From assembly GCA_963920765.1 (NCBI GenBank), contig OY987247.1, positions 21,424,471 to 21,488,470 on the forward strand: a DNA stretch of 64,000 nucleotides. The letters are read 5' to 3'. Position 1 is the first letter of the stretch. The number at the start of each line of letters is the position of its first letter. Source of the DNA: Ulota crispa (Eukaryota > Streptophyta > Bryopsida > Orthotrichales > Orthotrichaceae). The notes below the pieces were generated by a model that was not told the origin of the DNA, searched no databases, and saw nothing but the letters and a program-made list of their open reading frames with translations. Shown one piece after another: positions 62,222 through 64,000 of this stretch. A program made the translations under genes and the position numbers.

Positions 62222-64000
62222 CTACATTTTTTTAGATGGATGTCCTTGATGAAATTCCTGAATTTTTATTAATGAGTTGGCAAGATTACTAATTGGTTCC
62301 CATGTGCATTTGTTCATGTCATATCCACTCCAATGAATCAAGTATTCAAGTTTTCTTTGCTTGATTTTTGAATCTAAGACCTCTTCAATTTCAAATTCTT
62401 GATGGTTGTCAATTTCTATCATTGGAGGAGGCAGTTGCTTTTGTCACAATATAGATGATTTGCTATAAGTTTCTTGTAGTAAAATGTGAAAAACTGGGAG
62501 TATTTTCATAGATGTTGGTAGTTCTAAACGATAAGCCACTTTATTAATTTGCTTTTGAATTGCAAAAGATTTCAATTTTTGATAATCCAACTTATCGTAT
62601 GGTCTACTAGTCTTTACATTGTGCCAAAGAAACCATATTTTCTCACCAACTTAGAATGAAGGTTGCTCTTTTTTTATTACATCTACTGCGGTTTTATATC
62701 TTTCTTAGGTTTTTTCCAATTACATTTTTCTGACTTCTTGGAGTATTGCCATTTTTGTAGCAAATTGTTATGCTGCAGTGTTCTCATATTTTAGAGATTG
62801 TAGCATATCTAACTTTGGATGATGCCCATAATTAAAGTAGGAAGGTCTTTGCTGCATAGAAACATGGATAGTGTTATTATAAGCAAATTTTGCCAATGAT
62901 AATTAAGATGTCAAGTCGTCTTGTTGATAGTTGATAATACATTTCCAATATTATTCTAAAACTTGATTGACCCGTTCTGTTTGTCTATCAGTCTGTGGAT
63001 GAAAAGTAGAAGATAGCTTGATATTCACTTTTAGTATTTCAAAAAGTAACTTCCAAAATTTTGAAACAAAATGTGAACTACAATCTGAAACAATGTCATC
63101 CGGCAAATTATGATAGCAATAGATATTGTCCATAAAATTTCTTGCTGTTTCTTTACTTGTGATTGTTTTTTTGCAGAATATAAAATGTGACATTTTAGTC
63201 AATCTATTCATAACCATAAAAATGGTATCAAAATTATTTGATGGCGGAAGATTTATGATGAAATCCATAGAAATAGGCAACCATAATTGTTTTGGAATTG
63301 GTAACGGTTGGAGCAAGCCATATGGTTGATGTTGAGGGTTCTTGGATTTAGAACAAATATTGCATGAAAGTACAAAGTCTTTGACTGCCTTTTTATAATT
63401 TAGGCCATCAAAAATTTCAAAAGATAAATTCTATAATTTTATTGAATCCAAAATGTTCAGCCGCTGGAAAGTCATGTCATGCTTGAAGAATTTTAAGTTG
63501 AGTTGGTCCTTCTGGAATATATAAACGTTCTTCAAAATACAAGAGATTATTTTCAAATTTGAACTTAATAGAGGCTTTTGAATATTTGTTGATTTAATGT
63601 TTAATGTCAAGAACAAGAGGATTTGATGCTGATGCTATATGGACTTGATCAAAAAATAATGAATCCACTGCCATTGAAATTGTAGTTCCTCAAAGACAAA
63701 ATTGTTCAGGCTTCAATAGTATTGTCCGGTGTTGATCATATGCTTCTTCTCCTTATTTTGGAGCAAGATATGCTCTTCTTGATAAAACATCTAATAGCCT
63801 TTGTTGTTTTCTGGGTCTATAAGTAATATTGAATTCAAATTGAAACAAAGACATGCCCCATTGCGCTTGACGGCGATTGATAACACAAGCTGACATAATG
63901 TATTTAAGATTTTTGTAATCTGTGTATACCATAATTGGATGAGTTGCCTCTTCAAAGAGGTGGCGTCATTCTTGAAATGAGTCCACAATAACAATGAGTT
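62222..64000 (-). pseudogene. Ty3/gypsy chromovirus polyprotein, 3' part (RNase H, integrase, chromodomain)
   Basis: From the window end downward on the minus strand: RNase H (EEATHPIMVYTDYKNLKYIM, RRQAQWGMSLFQFEFNITYR, then a SRRAYLAPK end) and a spacer. The integrase zinc-binding part has HFGFNK and CNICSKSK. The integrase core has GLLQPLPIPK, SMDFIINLPPSN, RLTKMSHFI, a second Asp in DCSSHFVSKFW, and TFHPQTDRQTERVNQ with the Glu, so D, D and E are all present. A C-terminal VGEKIWFLWHNVKTSRP-type region follows. A chromodomain at 62422-62222 (EFEIEEVLDSKIKQRKLEYL, IHWSGYDMNKCTWEP) ends the product. Stops and frameshifts break it in several places. Reverse transcriptase and gag lie outside the window. 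A possible polypurine tract (AAAAGAGAGAAAAAA) lies near 62150; LTR limits were not found. Confidence 0.85.

Overview
This is a 64 kb stretch of repeat-rich nuclear DNA from a land plant. The evidence is remnants of plant-type CACTA (En/Spm) transposons with Tnp2 and Tnp1 genes, GT-AG introns inside those genes, a chromodomain Ty3/gypsy retrotransposon, and base composition that is AT-rich with GC-rich repeat islands. I see no intact host housekeeping gene, rRNA, tRNA, CRISPR array, plastid gene or bacterial operon. The species cannot be named from the sequence.

Layout. 1-5.9 kb: the end of a CACTA element with a decayed Tnp1-like gene on the minus strand, closed by a CACTAGTAGA terminus at 5872. 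A phosphatase-like (NIF/FCP1) domain lies between the Tnp1 domains. 6.1-9.3 kb: a short repeat array, an unrecognised two-exon coding fragment and a Tnp2 transposase pseudogene (copy A, plus strand). 9.3-13.9 kb: non-coding, with a diverged direct duplication. 13,875-17,511 and 38,589-42,223: two arms of a 3.6 kb inverted repeat. As far as compared they match base for base except for a 2-base difference near the outer end. Each arm carries the same gag-like reading frame broken by six in-frame stops. The 21 kb between the arms holds minisatellites and two minus-strand Tnp2 genes (copy C, badly decayed; copy B, the best preserved), with a Stowaway-like MITE inside an intron of copy C. The right arm cuts off the 5' end of copy B on one side and leaves only the 3' end of a fourth Tnp2 (copy D, plus strand) on the other.

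44.7-50.8 kb: another CACTA end, a region dense in short AGTTGTAA/TTGCAACT-like motifs, a second Tnp1-like gene (minus strand) and, upstream of it, a GC-rich array with a period near 123 bp. 53.5-55.0 kb: a coiled-coil-rich hypothetical gene with few breaks. 55,546-58,450: a complete non-autonomous CACTA element with both termini and a GGG target duplication. 59.0-61.5 kb: a tandem satellite of about 176 bp (15 boxes). 61.6-64 kb: the 3' part of a degraded Ty3/gypsy chromovirus on the minus strand (RNase H, integrase, chromodomain), with a 10-bp-phased TTC array between it and the satellite.

In working elements, Tnp2 would cut and paste DNA at the CACTA termini and Tnp1 would bind the subterminal repeats. 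The chromodomain of the retrotransposon would steer its integration to heterochromatin. All copies here look inactive. The window reads as a heterochromatic transposon nest, possibly pericentromeric (inference).
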